From JBHHZM01 sp046758065 (GTDB lineage: Bacteria; Pseudomonadota; Alphaproteobacteria; JAAXGF01), in the NCBI GenBank assembly GCA_046758065.1, contig JBHHZM010000048.1, positions 1 through 22,326 of the forward strand: a DNA stretch of 22,326 nt. Direction: 5' to 3'. A program made the translations under genes and the position numbers. The notes under the pieces are model-generated. The model did not search any database. It saw only the letters and a program-made list of their open reading frames with translations, and was not told where the DNA came from. Below are positions 1-6,810 of this stretch, piece after piece. How positions within the stretch are numbered: position 1 is the stretch's first letter; the number at the start of each line of letters is the position of its first letter.

Positions 1-2
1 CC

Positions 3-263
3 TTTGTGGAAAGTTTCAACGGGAGGTTCCGCGATGAATGTCTGAACGAGGAATGATTCACCAGCCTGGCCCACGCCCGGACCGTGATCGAGGCCTGGCG
101 GGTGCATTACAACACCAACAGGCCGCACTCGGCGCTCGGCTACCAGACGCCGGCCGCCTACCTCGCGGCAAGGGCAGCTTCGCTTGAGCTACGCAAGGGC
201 TCCGCTCAGCTGCCCTTGCGATCTATGATCAACAGAGAGGACTCTCAGACCACGTGGCCCTAA
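3..263 (+). pseudogene. IS3-family transposase OrfB, C-terminal fragment with internal stop
   Basis: Reading from base 3 gives FVESFNGRFRDECLNEE, then a TGA stop at 54-56, then FTSLAHARTVIEAWRVHYN and NRPHSALGYQTPAAYL in the same frame, ending at the TAA at 261-263. These are the conserved final blocks of the DDE integrase core of IS3 OrfB; the E in VESFNGRFRDE is normally the third catalytic acid. In intact relatives the position of the TGA is a Trp (NEHWF), so a TGG-to-TGA change is the simplest explanation. The 5' part is beyond the window. The tail after AYL is longer than the minimal domain and includes a strong hairpin (168-219). Confidence 0.8.
168..219. repeat. 11-bp perfect inverted repeat inside the IS end
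   Basis: GCAAGGGCAGC (168-178) is perfectly complementary to GCTGCCCTTGC (209-219), with a 30-base loop. It lies in the tail-coding part of the transposase. There is no following T-run, so it does not look like an intrinsic terminator. It may be a structural feature of the element end. Confidence 0.5.
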
Positions 264-279
264 TCCAGGGGGAAGGTCA

Positions 280-384
280 GGCGTGATATATCTGGCGCTC
301 GAAAATGGCAACGCCAGCAACGATGATATATTTCTCGTTGGGGTCTAATACGGTCCCGGACGCGTCAAGGTATAGTAGGAACAT
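280..384 (-). pseudogene. DUF3800-like gene, N-terminal 35 codons, cut by the IS element
   Basis: On the minus strand an ATG at 384 opens a frame that begins MFLLYLDASGTVLDPNEKY and continues IIVAGVAIFERQIYHA. It then reaches a TGA at 277-279 that belongs to the IS terminal repeat. The pattern (M-x-LLYLD-S-G near the start, then Y-x-VAGVAIFERQIY) matches the N-terminus of DUF3800 proteins as I remember them, a family with an RNase H-like fold found in many bacterial accessory regions. Those proteins are usually over 200 residues, so most of the gene is missing or lies on the other side of the element. A good -10-like TATACT (minus strand) ends about 9 bases before the ATG, which would give a nearly leaderless message. 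Family call from memory; truncation is seen directly. Confidence 0.6.
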
Positions 385-637
385 GACGCGACCAGTATAC
401 AAAAACGGCAGCCGGGTGGGAACCATGTCCCAACGAACTGCTAATGCAATTCTCCCGACCGCAATTTAACCTACAACAATATGTTTGCGAATCAAACCGG
501 AATCAAAAATTTAATTTTGTCAAGAAAATTTTTTCAAATTTGTGGCGAATCAGCCACTTTTATCAGAATCGGGCACTTTCGTTATCTATACAATCGCCGG
601 AAAGCGCGGGATGGCAGGGCGCGTTGCGGCCCCCGGC
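385..637. other. AT-richer intergenic stretch without a supportable gene
   Basis: This 253-base region, together with the fragment before it, separates the IS end from the flagellar locus. It is clearly richer in A+T than its surroundings, especially 460-600. A short hairpin GTGGC-GAATCA-GCCAC (542-557) is followed by TTTT on the plus strand, but its stem is only 5 bp. The frames crossing it have no recognisable domains and atypical codon use. I see no tRNA, no clear promoter pair and no convincing terminator for the gene ending at 638. Confidence 0.5.
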
Positions 638-2887
638 TCAGCCCGCCGGCGCGTCGAGCGCCTCCTTCACCTTGCCGGCAAGCTGGGCGAGGCTGAACGG
701 CTTGGGCAGGAAGCCCACGTCGCGGGCCTTGTCGAGCTTCTCGCCGAAGGCTTCTTCGGCATAGCCCGAAATGAAAATCACCCTGAGATCGGGCCGGTTC
801 TCGCGCACGGTCTCGACCAGCGTCGTACCGTCCATCTGCGGCATGACGACGTCGGTGACGAGCAGGTCGATGGTCCCGTCGTAGGACCCGATGACGTCGA
901 GCGCCGCCTCGCCCGAGTCGGCCTCGAGCACGGTATAGCCCTTGCCGCGCAGGGCGCGCGAGCCGAAAACGCGCACGCTGTCCTCGTCCTCGACCAGCAG
1001 GATGGTGCCCTTGCCGGTGAGGTCGCGGGCGGGCTCCGGCGGAGCCGCGGCGCGGTCCTCGGCGGTCTCGGCCTCGTCGGCGCGATGGCGCGGCAGGAAA
1101 ACCCGGAAGGTCGCGCCCGCGTCGGGCGCGCTGTCGACGAAGACGTAGCCGCCGGTCTGCTTGACGATGCCGTAGACGGTCGACAGCCCGAGTCCGGTCC
1201 CGGCGCCGACCTCCTTGGTCGAAAAGAACGGGTCGAAGATCTTGCCGAGGTGTTCCTTGGGAATGCCGACGCCGGCGTCGGCGACCTCGATCAGCACGTA
1301 TTCGCCGGCCGGCAGGAGCTCGTGCCCGAACTTCACCGACTCGCTCTCGGAAACGTTGGCGGTGCGGATGGTCAAGGCGCCGCCGTCGGGCATGGCGTCG
1401 CGCGCGTTGACCGCGAGGTTGATGATGACCTGCTCGATCTGCCCCTGGTCCGCCTTGACCTGGCCGAGGTCGCGGGCGTGCACCATCTTGAGCTCGATGT
1501 TCTCGCCGATCAGCCGGCGCAGCAGGTTGGTCAGCTCGGCGAGCACGTCGGTCAGCACCAGCACCCTGGGCTGCAGCGTCTGGCGCCGCGAGAAGGCCAG
1601 CAGCTGGCGCACCAGACCGGCGGCGCGGTTGACGTTCTGCTTGATCTGCATGATGTCGGCGAACGACTGGTCGCCCGCCCGGTGGCGCATCAGCAGCAAA
1701 TCGCAGAACCCCATCATCGCCGTCAGCAGGTTGTTGAAATCGTGCGCGATGCCGCCGGCGAGCTGGCCCACCGCCTGCATCTTCTGCGACTGGAAGAACT
1801 GGCGTTCGAGGTCTTTCTGTTCGGTGGTGTCGATGAGATGAAGAATCACGCCCGTGACGTCGCCGCCGACGTCCTCAAGCGGGCTGGCATAGAGCGAAGC
1901 GGAGGACTCGTGCGGCAGGTTGAGGCGCACCTCGAGCGGGGCCAGCCCGCGGGTGCGGCCGGCGGCGGCTTTCAGACGCGCCTCGAGGTCGGCGTGATCG
2001 CCGGCGTCGATCATCTCGACGAGCCGGCGGCCCACCGGATCGGCGCCCGTCTCACCGGCCATGGCCCGGAACATGCGGTTGCAGTCGACGACCACGCCGT
2101 CGAGATCGACCAGTGCGATGCCGATGGGTGCCGACTCGAAGAAGCGTGCCGAACGCTGCTCGGCCTGGTGCAACACCGCGCGCGATTCGCGCCGGGCGGC
2201 GACCTCGCTCAGCACCGAGCGCGTATAGGACGCGCCGCCGGCGCCGTGGCCGATATTCTGCGAGAGGAAGGCAGGCAGGCTGTCGCCCGCCTGCCGGCGC
2301 AGCGCGATTTCGAGCTCGGCGATCTCGCCGGGGATCGCCGGCGCGGCGACCGCTTCCTCGTCGCCGCCCTCGCGGTCGAACAGATCCGCCACCCGCGCGC
2401 CCGACGCCATCACGTCCGCGGGATCGCGTCCCAGCCAGTCCGCAAGCGTTCGGTTGACGTAGCGCAAACGGCCCTCGGCGTCGGCCGAGTAGAAGCCGAG
2501 CGGCAGGTTGTCGACGAGATCGCTAAGCCGGGCGCAGGCGTCGTCGAGGGCGTCGGCGCGTCGGCGCGCTTCGGCGACGGCGGCTTGCGCTGCGATCCGC
2601 GCTTCCGCCTCGGCCGCGGCGCGCCGCTCGGCGCGGTAAAGCGCGGCGATGCTGACGACGCCGAGCAGCAAAATGATCAGGGCGACCGGACCGGCCTCCG
2701 CAACGCCGTCGGCGCGCAGGGCGAAGAACACCAGCAGGGCGGCCGCCGCGAACCCGGCGCCCGGCGCCCAGACCCGCCAGCTCTTGCGCTGCGCGGCCCC
2801 GTCGGCGACCGACGGCGCGGCCGACCCGGGCCGGGGCGCGCCGACCGGCCCGCCGGATGCCCGCTGATCGCCGTAGGATGAGTCCAT
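638..2887 (-). CDS. cckA: CckA-type hybrid sensor histidine kinase/receiver
   Basis: Inner-membrane bifunctional kinase/phosphatase that in alphaproteobacteria passes phosphate through ChpT to CtrA and CpdR. The 749-residue protein has two membrane segments (about 41-57 and 66-84), two PAS-like regions (about 120-220 and 245-355) and an H-box with QKMQAVGQLAGGIAHDFNNL, His at about 382. That block and the following GFCDLLL are typical of CckA. The ATPase domain has N-box NLAVNARDAMP (about 490-500), DAGVGIP (537-543) and GAGTGLGLS (561-569). A C-terminal receiver has phosphoacceptor Asp near 679 (VTDVVMP) and Lys near 729 (PKPF). The ATG at 2887 lies 33 bases after the flhB stop; a GGGGGGAG tract sits about 16 bases upstream, a long spacing. 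It is the last gene of the flgB-flhB run, so transcriptional coupling to the export genes is likely. Orthology is inferred from motifs. Confidence 0.9.
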   Translation of the reverse strand: MDSSYGDQRASGGPVGAPRPGSAAPSVADGAAQRKSWRVWAPGAGFAAAALLVFFALRADGVAEAGPVALIILLLGVVSIAALYRAERRAAAEAEARIAAQAAVAEARRRADALDDACARLSDLVDNLPLGFYSADAEGRLRYVNRTLADWLGRDPADVMASGARVADLFDREGGDEEAVAAPAIPGEIAELEIALRRQAGDSLPAFLSQNIGHGAGGASYTRSVLSEVAARRESRAVLHQAEQRSARFFESAPIGIALVDLDGVVVDCNRMFRAMAGETGADPVGRRLVEMIDAGDHADLEARLKAAAGRTRGLAPLEVRLNLPHESSASLYASPLEDVGGDVTGVILHLIDTTEQKDLERQFFQSQKMQAVGQLAGGIAHDFNNLLTAMMGFCDLLLMRHRAGDQSFADIMQIKQNVNRAAGLVRQLLAFSRRQTLQPRVLVLTDVLAELTNLLRRLIGENIELKMVHARDLGQVKADQGQIEQVIINLAVNARDAMPDGGALTIRTANVSESESVKFGHELLPAGEYVLIEVADAGVGIPKEHLGKIFDPFFSTKEVGAGTGLGLSTVYGIVKQTGGYVFVDSAPDAGATFRVFLPRHRADEAETAEDRAAAPPEPARDLTGKGTILLVEDEDSVRVFGSRALRGKGYTVLEADSGEAALDVIGSYDGTIDLLVTDVVMPQMDGTTLVETVRENRPDLRVIFISGYAEEAFGEKLDKARDVGFLPKPFSLAQLAGKVKEALDAPAG

Positions 2888-2920
2888 CTGAGCTACCGGT
2901 GATCTCCCCCCGCCGCAGCG

Positions 2921-4003
2921 TCATCGCGGGCGGCGCGGCATCTTACCCTTGAGTCGCCAGACGTAACCTATCACCTCGGCTACCGTCTTGTAATGGGCCT
3001 CGGGTATCTCGTCGTCGATCTCTACACCGGCATGGAGGGCGCGGGCAAGCGGCGGATTCTCGACCACGGGCACGGCGTTCTCCTCGGCCGCCTTGCGGAT
3101 GCGCAGCGCCACCGCATCGACGCCTTTGGCCAGCATCTTCGGCGCGTCCATCGTCATGGTGTCGTACTTGAGCGCGACGGCGTAATGGGTCGGGTTGGTG
3201 ATCACCACGTCGGCCTCGGGCACCGCGGCCATCATGCGCCTGCGGGCGCGCTCCATGCGCAACTGGCGCAGCCGCGCCTTGACCATGGGGTCGCCCTCCG
3301 ACTGCTTGAGCTCGTCCTTGATTTCCTGCTTCGACATTTTCATCGACTTGTGGAACTCGAACTTCTGGTACAGGAAATCGATCCCGGCGATGAGCGTCAC
3401 CACGGCGCAGACGCCGCCGAGAAGACGCAGGGTCAACAGCCACAGGAGGTGGAGGAACTGCAGGGGATCGAGCGCCGAGGCCGAGGTGATGCGGCCGAAC
3501 TCCGGGACCAGCAGCGCCACGGCGACGGCGGCGACGATGGCGAGCTTGAAGATGCTCTTGGCGAGCTCGACCACGGTGCGCGCCGAGAACAGGCGACCGA
3601 AGCCCTTGACCAGCGACAGCTTCTCGAGCTTGGGCTTTATCTTCTCCGCCGAGACGACGAAACCGTTCTGCGCGAGACCCGCCGCGAGCGCGGCGCCGAC
3701 GAGAACAACGAGCATCGGCGTCATGTCCCAAAGGACGCCGCCGATCACTTTGGTCGCGGTCTCGATCAGCGAGTCCGAATCGACGCGGATGGCGTGCGGC
3801 TTGCCGAGAAACGCGCTCATGCGCCCGGCGATGCGGCCCATCAGCGTCGGCGCGAAGGCGAGCATGACGATGCTCACCGCCAGCAGCATGAACCAGTGGT
3901 TGACCTCGCGCGAGACCGCGACCTCGCCCTTCTTGCGCGCCTCATCGAGCCGTTTCGGCGTCGGCTCTTCGGTCTTTTGGGATTTGTCCTCGCCTTCGGC
4001 CAC
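2921..4003 (-). CDS. flhB: flagellar export switch protein FlhB
   Basis: Membrane component of the flagellar type III export apparatus that controls the change from rod/hook to filament substrates. The 360-residue protein starts EGEDKSQKTEEPTPKRLDEA, the standard FlhB head. It has four hydrophobic segments (roughly 36-55, 88-112, 150-168, 185-212), a basic linker, and the cytoplasmic domain with the autocleavage motif NPTH at 270-273 (VVITNPTHYAVALKY). Length matches the family. The start is a GTG at 4003 (plus-strand CAC 4001-4003), 3 bases after the fliR stop, so translation is probably coupled. All key residues appear present. Confidence 0.97.
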   Translation of the reverse strand: MAEGEDKSQKTEEPTPKRLDEARKKGEVAVSREVNHWFMLLAVSIVMLAFAPTLMGRIAGRMSAFLGKPHAIRVDSDSLIETATKVIGGVLWDMTPMLVVLVGAALAAGLAQNGFVVSAEKIKPKLEKLSLVKGFGRLFSARTVVELAKSIFKLAIVAAVAVALLVPEFGRITSASALDPLQFLHLLWLLTLRLLGGVCAVVTLIAGIDFLYQKFEFHKSMKMSKQEIKDELKQSEGDPMVKARLRQLRMERARRRMMAAVPEADVVITNPTHYAVALKYDTMTMDAPKMLAKGVDAVALRIRKAAEENAVPVVENPPLARALHAGVEIDDEIPEAHYKTVAEVIGYVWRLKGKMPRRPR

Positions 4004-4006
4004 GGC

Positions 4007-4771
4007 TCAACCCGCTCCGATGAGCTTGTCGATGTTCTCTTCGAAGAACTCGAAGTACCACAACATCATCGCCGAGAGCGACACCATGAGGACCGAGAAG
4101 CCAAGCATGATCTGCAACGGAAGCGCGATGAAGAAGACCTGGATCTGCGGCATCAGACGGGCAATCAGGCCGAGGCTGATCGACAACAGGAGTCCGGCGA
4201 GCAGCACCGGCGTCGCGACCTGCAAGGCGACGACGAAGGCGCCGGCGATGAAGTCGATCGCCTGCTCGGCGAAGTCGCCCGCGGGCGGCAGCCCGCCCGG
4301 CGGCAGCGCGTCGTACGAATCGACGAGCGTTAACAGCAGCTTCTGGTGGAGGTCGGTGGCGAACAGCAGCGTCAGCCCCATCAAGGTGAAAAACTGGCTG
4401 ACCATCACCCCCTGATCGCCCTGGTTGGGCGCGAACGCCATGGCGGCGCCGAGTCCGGTCTGGTTGGCGACCACGAAACTCGCCGTGTGCAGGGCGCTGA
4501 ACAGCAGCCGCGCGAGACCGCCGATGAAAAGGCCGACGGCGATCTCGCCGCCGAGCACGAGCATGACCGCGAGCGGGCTCCCCGGCTCGGCGGGAAGCTG
4601 CGGCGCGGCGAGGGGGGTGACGAGCAGGCTGAGCGCCAGCGCCAGAACGAGGCGGGTGCGGCGCAGCACGAAAATGTCGCCGAACGGCGGCAGCAGCATC
4701 AGCGCCGCGCCGAGCCGGGCGAACACCACGAGGAAGGCATAGAGGTTGGCGTTCAGAAATTCGGCGAGCAT
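4007..4771 (-). CDS. fliR: flagellar export gate protein FliR
   Basis: Inner-membrane subunit of the FliP-FliQ-FliR export gate at the base of the flagellum. The 254-residue product is strongly hydrophobic with about six membrane segments. It opens LNANLYAFLVVFARLGAALM and has the P-P-F-G pattern of FliR around residues 28-31. The middle contains GLGAAMAFAPNQGDQG, a typical FliR loop. The ATG at 4771 follows the fliQ stop by 6 bases and its stop precedes flhB by 3, fitting the common fliQ-fliR-flhB order. Nothing appears missing. Confidence 0.96.
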   Translation of the reverse strand: MLAEFLNANLYAFLVVFARLGAALMLLPPFGDIFVLRRTRLVLALALSLLVTPLAAPQLPAEPGSPLAVMLVLGGEIAVGLFIGGLARLLFSALHTASFVVANQTGLGAAMAFAPNQGDQGVMVSQFFTLMGLTLLFATDLHQKLLLTLVDSYDALPPGGLPPAGDFAEQAIDFIAGAFVVALQVATPVLLAGLLLSISLGLIARLMPQIQVFFIALPLQIMLGFSVLMVSLSAMMLWYFEFFEENIDKLIGAG

Positions 4772-4777
4772 GTCGGC

Positions 4778-5044
4778 TCAGCCGAGCCCGGCGATGCGCT
4801 CGAATATGTTCTCTCCGAAGCCGAGCAGCGTCGAGATCATGAACGGCAGGAACAGCATCAGCGCGACCACCGTCGTCAGGATCTTGGGCACGAACGACAG
4901 CGTCATTTCCTGCATCTGGGTCAGCGCCTGGAACAGCGCGATCAAGAGACCCACGGCCAGCGCGACGCCGAGAACCGGCGCGCCCATTATGAGTAGGGTT
5001 AAGATCGCGTCGTTGCCGACGTCGATGACTTCGGCCGGGGTCAT
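4778..5044 (-). CDS. fliQ: flagellar export gate protein FliQ
   Basis: Small subunit of the export gate that packs around FliP and FliR. The 88 residues form two membrane hairpin helices (about 15-37 and 52-72) separated by the conserved stretch ALTQMQEMTLSFVPKI, which is diagnostic for FliQ. Length is the family norm. It starts at the ATG at 5044, 27 bases after the fliE stop, and is followed by fliR after 6 bases. Confidence 0.96.
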   Translation of the reverse strand: MTPAEVIDVGNDAILTLLIMGAPVLGVALAVGLLIALFQALTQMQEMTLSFVPKILTTVVALMLFLPFMISTLLGFGENIFERIAGLG

Positions 5045-5071
5045 GGGACTTCGGGCTCCGCCGCCGCGCCG

Positions 5072-5386
5072 TCAGATCGGCATGCGGATGATGTCCTGAT
5101 ATGCCTGGATCACCCGGTCGCGGATCGCGACCACGGTCTGCAGCGTCACCTCGGCGTTGGTCACCGCGGTAACGACCTGGTTGAGATCGGCCTGGTTGGC
5201 GACCGCCTGCATCGCGACCTGCTCGCCGGCGCGGCCGGCCTTGACGGCGCCCTCGGCGGCGCGCGACACGAGATCGGCGAAACTCGCGCCCGCCGGTGCG
5301 GCGGAGTTCGAGGCGGCGCCTTCCTTTCCGGACTTGGCGACAGCCCGGCTGTAGGCGTCGATGGCTTGCGAAAAGTTCACGGTCAT
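5072..5386 (-). CDS. fliE: hook-basal body adaptor FliE
   Basis: Periplasmic protein joining the MS ring/export gate to the proximal rod. The 104-residue product has the FliE layout: a variable N-terminal part with SFADLVSRAAEGAVKAGRAGEQVAMQAV, then ADLNQVVTAVTNAEVTLQTVVAIRDRVIQAYQ-type C-terminal helices and the closing DIIRMPI, which is a hallmark of the family. The ATG at 5386 has GGGAG about 9 bases upstream on the minus strand. It lies between flgC and fliQ, a usual neighbourhood. Confidence 0.95.
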   Translation of the reverse strand: MTVNFSQAIDAYSRAVAKSGKEGAASNSAAPAGASFADLVSRAAEGAVKAGRAGEQVAMQAVANQADLNQVVTAVTNAEVTLQTVVAIRDRVIQAYQDIIRMPI

Positions 5387-5442
5387 TCTTCGCTCCCTGG
5401 GTCCGCGGACCCGCTACTGCCTACCTGGCCGGTTTCTCCTGC

Positions 5443-5853
5443 TCAGCGCGCGAGAAGATCGATCGTCCGCTGGATGATGGTCCGCGACGTCTCGATCACG
5501 CTGAGGTTGGCCTCGTAGCTGCGCAAGGCCTCGCGCATGTCGGTGCTCTCGATCAGGCCGTTGACGTTGGGCATCAGCACGTAGCCGTCGGCGTCGGCCG
5601 CCGGATGGCCCGGATCGTAGCGCTTGCCGAACGGCGACCGGTCGGACCTGATGCCGGCGACGTGCACGGTCTGCACGCCGAGCTCGCGGTCGAGAACGTT
5701 CTCGAAGCTGACCAGCTTGCGCCGGTAGGGCTCCCCGCCCGGCACCTGCGCGGTGGTGTTCGCGTTCGCGAGGTTCTCGGCGATCACCCTGAGACGGGTT
5801 CCCTGCGCCCGCAGACCCGCGGCGGAAATCTGAAGGATTTTGACGAGTTCCAT
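5443..5853 (-). CDS. flgC: flagellar proximal rod protein FlgC
   Basis: Rod subunit exported through the flagellar type III apparatus. The 136-residue product has the N-terminal rod signature ISAAGLRAQGTRLRVIAENLANANTTA and the C-terminal heptad-like helix ALRSYEANLSVIETSRTIIQRTIDLLAR, both typical of FlgC. The ATG at 5853 lies 31 bases after the flgB stop and the stop is about 56 bases before fliE. Length and motifs are normal. Confidence 0.96.
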   Translation of the reverse strand: MELVKILQISAAGLRAQGTRLRVIAENLANANTTAQVPGGEPYRRKLVSFENVLDRELGVQTVHVAGIRSDRSPFGKRYDPGHPAADADGYVLMPNVNGLIESTDMREALRSYEANLSVIETSRTIIQRTIDLLAR

Positions 5854-5884
5854 CGGCTTCTCCGCTCAACCAGCCCTGCTCGGC

Positions 5885-6295
5885 CTAGGCGTTGCCGCGT
5901 CCCAGCGCCGTCTTGATCATGTTGACGTGCTTGCGGTAGAGGTTCGCCATGACCTGATAGTCCATCACCGTCTTCGAGACCTTCATCAACTGCTCTTCGA
6001 GGATCACGGCGTTGCCCGTCGGCGTGGTCTCGTAGGTGTCTTTCTGCTTTTCGGCGACGAATGCCGGTTTCGGCGGCCCCAGACCGGTGAGATGCGCCGG
6101 GTTGGTGGTGCGCATGGCGATCTGCCCGCCGGCGTCCTCGACCATGCGCCTGAAGTCGATTGCCTTGAGATCGCGCGGCACGTAGCCCGGCGTATCGGCG
6201 TTGGCGATGTTCTGGGCGAGCACCTGCTGGCGCTGGCCGAGCCACGCCATCCGTTTGGTCAGCATCGAGAAAAGCTGAAACTTGCCGAGATCCAT
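5885..6295 (-). CDS. flgB: flagellar proximal rod protein FlgB
   Basis: Proximal rod subunit and first gene of the flgB-flgC-fliE-fliQ-fliR-flhB-cckA run. From the ATG at 6295 the product is 136 residues and begins MDLGKFQLFSMLTKRMAWL, followed by the rod signature QQVLAQNIANADTPGY; the C-terminus has the expected MVNLYRKH-like helix (MANLYRKHVNMIKTALG). A longer frame opens at 6367 and adds 24 residues of low-complexity Gly/Ala/Ser. I prefer 6295 because FlgB proteins normally begin with M-x-L and are about 130-136 residues, and because the upstream ATG sits inside a CtrA-like box (6361-6375). The ribosome site is weak (AGGG about 6 bases upstream). Confidence 0.93.
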   Translation of the reverse strand: MDLGKFQLFSMLTKRMAWLGQRQQVLAQNIANADTPGYVPRDLKAIDFRRMVEDAGGQIAMRTTNPAHLTGLGPPKPAFVAEKQKDTYETTPTGNAVILEEQLMKVSKTVMDYQVMANLYRKHVNMIKTALGRGNA

Positions 6296-6360
6296 CGAGC
6301 CCTGCGATCGAGAGGCGCCGGCGGCGCCGAAACCCGTGCCCGCATCGTCGCCGGTCGCCG

Positions 6361-6375
6361 TTAACATCCGGTAAA
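6361..6375 (-). promoter_or_regulatory. near-consensus CtrA box upstream of flgB
   Basis: On the minus strand the sequence is TTTA-CCGGATG-TTAA, one base off the TTAA-N7-TTAA consensus for the response regulator CtrA. It lies 66-80 bases before the preferred flgB ATG, in the flgB/csrA divergent region. Binding is inferred from the motif only. Confidence 0.5.
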
Positions 6376-6484
6376 CCCGGATTTCCCACCAAGGTCGCGT
6401 CCGGGCGCATTAGGGCTTACATGGCGCGGGCGAGTAGGCTAGTTTTCTTAACGTCCGAATGTGCGGGCCAGGAAGGGCCACGAC

Positions 6485-6700
6485 ATGCTGTATCTGACGC
6501 GCAAGGTCGGCGAGTCGGTCATCATCAACAACAATATCGAGCTCACGGTCGTCGAGGTGCGGGGCAAGTCAGCCAAGCTCGGCTTCACCTTTCCCGCCGA
6601 CGCCTCGGTGCTGCGCAAGGAGCTCTACGAGCGTATCCGCGCGGAGAACATCGCCGCCGCCAAGGGCGAAGCCGTGGCGCCGCCCGAAGAGGCCGATTGA
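6485..6700 (+). CDS. csrA: carbon storage/post-transcriptional regulator CsrA
   Basis: RNA-binding homodimer that binds GGA motifs near ribosome sites and controls translation and stability of target messages; in several flagellated bacteria it acts on flagellin or motility messages. The 71-residue product is MLYLTRKVGESVIINNNIEL followed by TVVEVRGKSAKLGFTFPADASVLRKELYERI, an almost textbook CsrA; the conserved RNA-contacting positions L4, R6 and the later R (VLRKELYERI) are present. I place the start at the ATG at 6485 because GGAAGGG at 6471-6477 gives a 7-base spacing; the in-frame GTG at 6461 would add eight residues absent from the family. It stands alone between the divergent flgB run and the flhX operon. 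Confidence 0.96.
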   Translation: MLYLTRKVGESVIINNNIELTVVEVRGKSAKLGFTFPADASVLRKELYERIRAENIAAAKGEAVAPPEEAD

Positions 6701-6728
6701 CGCCCGGCGGACCGTCTCCACCCGTCGA

Positions 6729-6743
6729 TTAAAGCTTTATTAA
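6729..6743 (+). promoter_or_regulatory. perfect CtrA box (TTAA-N7-TTAA) upstream of flhX
   Basis: The sequence TTAA-AGCTTTA-TTAA matches the full CtrA consensus with exact spacing. It lies 68-82 bases before the flhX start in the 110-base gap after csrA. In a window this rich in G+C, TTAA tetramers are rare (about a dozen in total), so a correctly spaced pair in an intergenic region is unlikely to be chance. Binding itself is inferred. Confidence 0.7.
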
Positions 6744-6810
6744 TCATAGGACTGCGACACTTGCGTCGCCGACGGGCGCCTCCGCCCGGGGCAGGCAGTG
6801 GAGCTTACCG

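Larger units (their letters stand above)
1..279 (+). mobile_element. right end of an IS3-family insertion sequence (IS407/IS51-like)
   Basis: The segment holds the C-terminal end of an IS3-type OrfB transposase followed by a likely terminal inverted repeat. The last bases, 265-279, read CCAGGGGGAAGGTCA; the reverse complement starts TGACCTTCCCCC, which resembles the TGACCTGCCCCC-type ends of the IS407/IS51 branch as I remember them. The left end lies outside the window, so the target-site duplication cannot be checked. Downstream of base 279 the sequence becomes a broken DUF3800-like gene, which independently places the element boundary at 279/280. The copy is probably inactive because the transposase frame has an internal stop. 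Confidence 0.8.

Noticed and set aside
542..557. hairpin GTGGC-GAATCA-GCCAC as terminator for cckA
   Set aside because: The stem is only 5 bp; on the cckA strand it is about 80 bases past the stop and followed by AAATTTG, not a U-tract.
444..764. 106-codon plus-strand frame in the AT-richer region
   Set aside because: No ribosome site, no domain, and its second half is antisense to the end of cckA.
542..2881. 779-codon open frame on the plus strand opposite cckA
   Set aside because: It is a shadow of a GC-rich gene: the composition is dominated by Arg, Gly, Ala, His and Asp, with no recognisable domain, while the minus strand encodes a complete CckA with all kinase and receiver motifs.
2993..4333. 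446-codon open frame on the plus strand opposite flhB and fliR
   Set aside because: His/Arg/Glu/Asp-rich low-complexity translation crossing two well-supported minus-strand genes; antisense shadow.
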